In this document: positions 18,183 through 18,350 of the stretch, in pieces
Layout of the letters: each line of letters opens with the position of its first letter
How positions within the stretch are numbered: position 1 is the stretch's first letter
Source: Funneliformis mosseae
Taxonomy: Eukaryota; Glomeromycota; Glomeromycetes; Glomerales; Glomeraceae
NCBI GenBank assembly: GCA_910592005.1
Contig: CAJVPP010001697.1
Location: 1 to 18,350 of the forward strand
Length of the DNA: 18,350 nucleotides
Direction: 5' to 3'
The notes under the pieces: model-generated
What the model was told of the DNA's origin: nothing
The model's database searches: none
The model's input: only the letters and a program-made list of their open reading frames with translations
Translations under genes and position numbers: made by a program

Positions 18183-18350
18183 TGTGCGATTCTCTAAAGA
18201 GTTTCGCAATTACTTTGCGATTCCCTTAGAGTTTTACAAGTAATTTGCGATCCTCTTAGAGTTTCACTATTACTTTGCGATTCCCTTAGAGTTTCGCAAG
18301 TAATTTGCGATTCTCTTAGAGTTTCGCAATTACTTTGCGATTCCCTTGGA
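18183..18350. repeat. 30-bp tandem array, 60-bp higher-order period, running off the right edge
   Basis: Units start at 18,183 (31 bp), 18,214, 18,244, 18,274 and 18,304, with a partial one at 18,334. The consensus is close to TTTGCGATTCCCTTAGAG followed by TTTCGCAATTAC or TTTCGCAAGTAA; the two endings alternate, giving a 60-bp dimer. Within each unit TTGCGA pairs with TCGCAA, so every unit can form a hairpin. It carries more CpG than the surrounding sequence. Confidence 0.92.

Noticed and set aside
18183..18350. CRISPR array
   Set aside because: Units are contiguous without unique spacers and the context is eukaryotic; it is a satellite.
1..18350. tRNA or rRNA genes
   Set aside because: I scanned for GGTTC-A-A type T-loops with paired arms and for conserved rRNA blocks and saw none. 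The GGTTC motifs near 18,000 lack any cloverleaf.

Overview
The window looks like a contig piece from a very AT-rich fungal nuclear genome. The best match is an arbuscular mycorrhizal fungus (Glomeromycotina, Rhizophagus-like). Three things support this. The only two intact genes have short phase-preserving introns (49-105 nt) typical of fungi. The kinase is the fungal Bur1/Cdk9 type. Several decayed reading frames in the flanks resemble lineage-specific multicopy families that I associate with Rhizophagus irregularis; that last point is from memory and was not searched. Species assignment is inference.

Layout. 1-2,400: a decayed, unidentified gene-like region on the + strand (about 382-960 and 1,255-2,340). 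2,700-2,900: degenerate TCGAGTCAA-type repeats. 3,062-5,010: remains of one or two genes on the - strand, with a RING-finger relic at 4,620-5,010 and a conserved C-terminal domain relic at 3,062-3,480. Between them lies a repeat block: a 53-bp palindromic tandem array flanked by ATCTGA-rich arms. 5,600-7,560: repeats, a 166-bp MITE, and a 595-bp Tc1/mariner remnant with TA target duplication and a broken transposase C-terminus. 7,810-8,490: another decayed lineage-type gene (-). 9,979-10,150: a 172-bp pogo/Tigger-like MITE. The rest of 8,500-11,037 is AT-rich sequence without recognisable genes.

The functional island is 11,038-14,832. Here base composition rises and two - strand genes lie head-to-tail, 432 bp between coding regions. 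Upstream is a 10-exon Bur1/Cdk9 transcription-elongation kinase (557 aa predicted). Downstream is a 4-exon mitochondrial lipoyl(octanoyl) transferase (LIPT2/Lip2, about 270 aa). Both open reading frames close exactly in phase at every junction I assigned, including one GC-AG intron and one 28-nt micro-exon. They have no evident functional link; one acts in RNA polymerase II elongation, the other in lipoate synthesis.

14,833-18,350 returns to AT-rich sequence. It has a degenerate ~170-bp duplication, a decayed DDE-transposase-like gene on the + strand (about 16,600-17,915) with a 129-bp duplication at its 5' part, a GGTTC/GAACC inverted-repeat element, and a 30-bp hairpin-forming tandem array that runs off the right edge.

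The most interesting overall signal is how the relics are broken. Their stop codons fall at positions where the family is expected to have Gln (CAA/CAG to TAA/TAG), Trp (TGG to TAG/TGA) or Arg (CGA to TGA), and zinc-binding Cys codons have become Tyr. All are C:G to T:A transitions. The two intact genes show no such damage.
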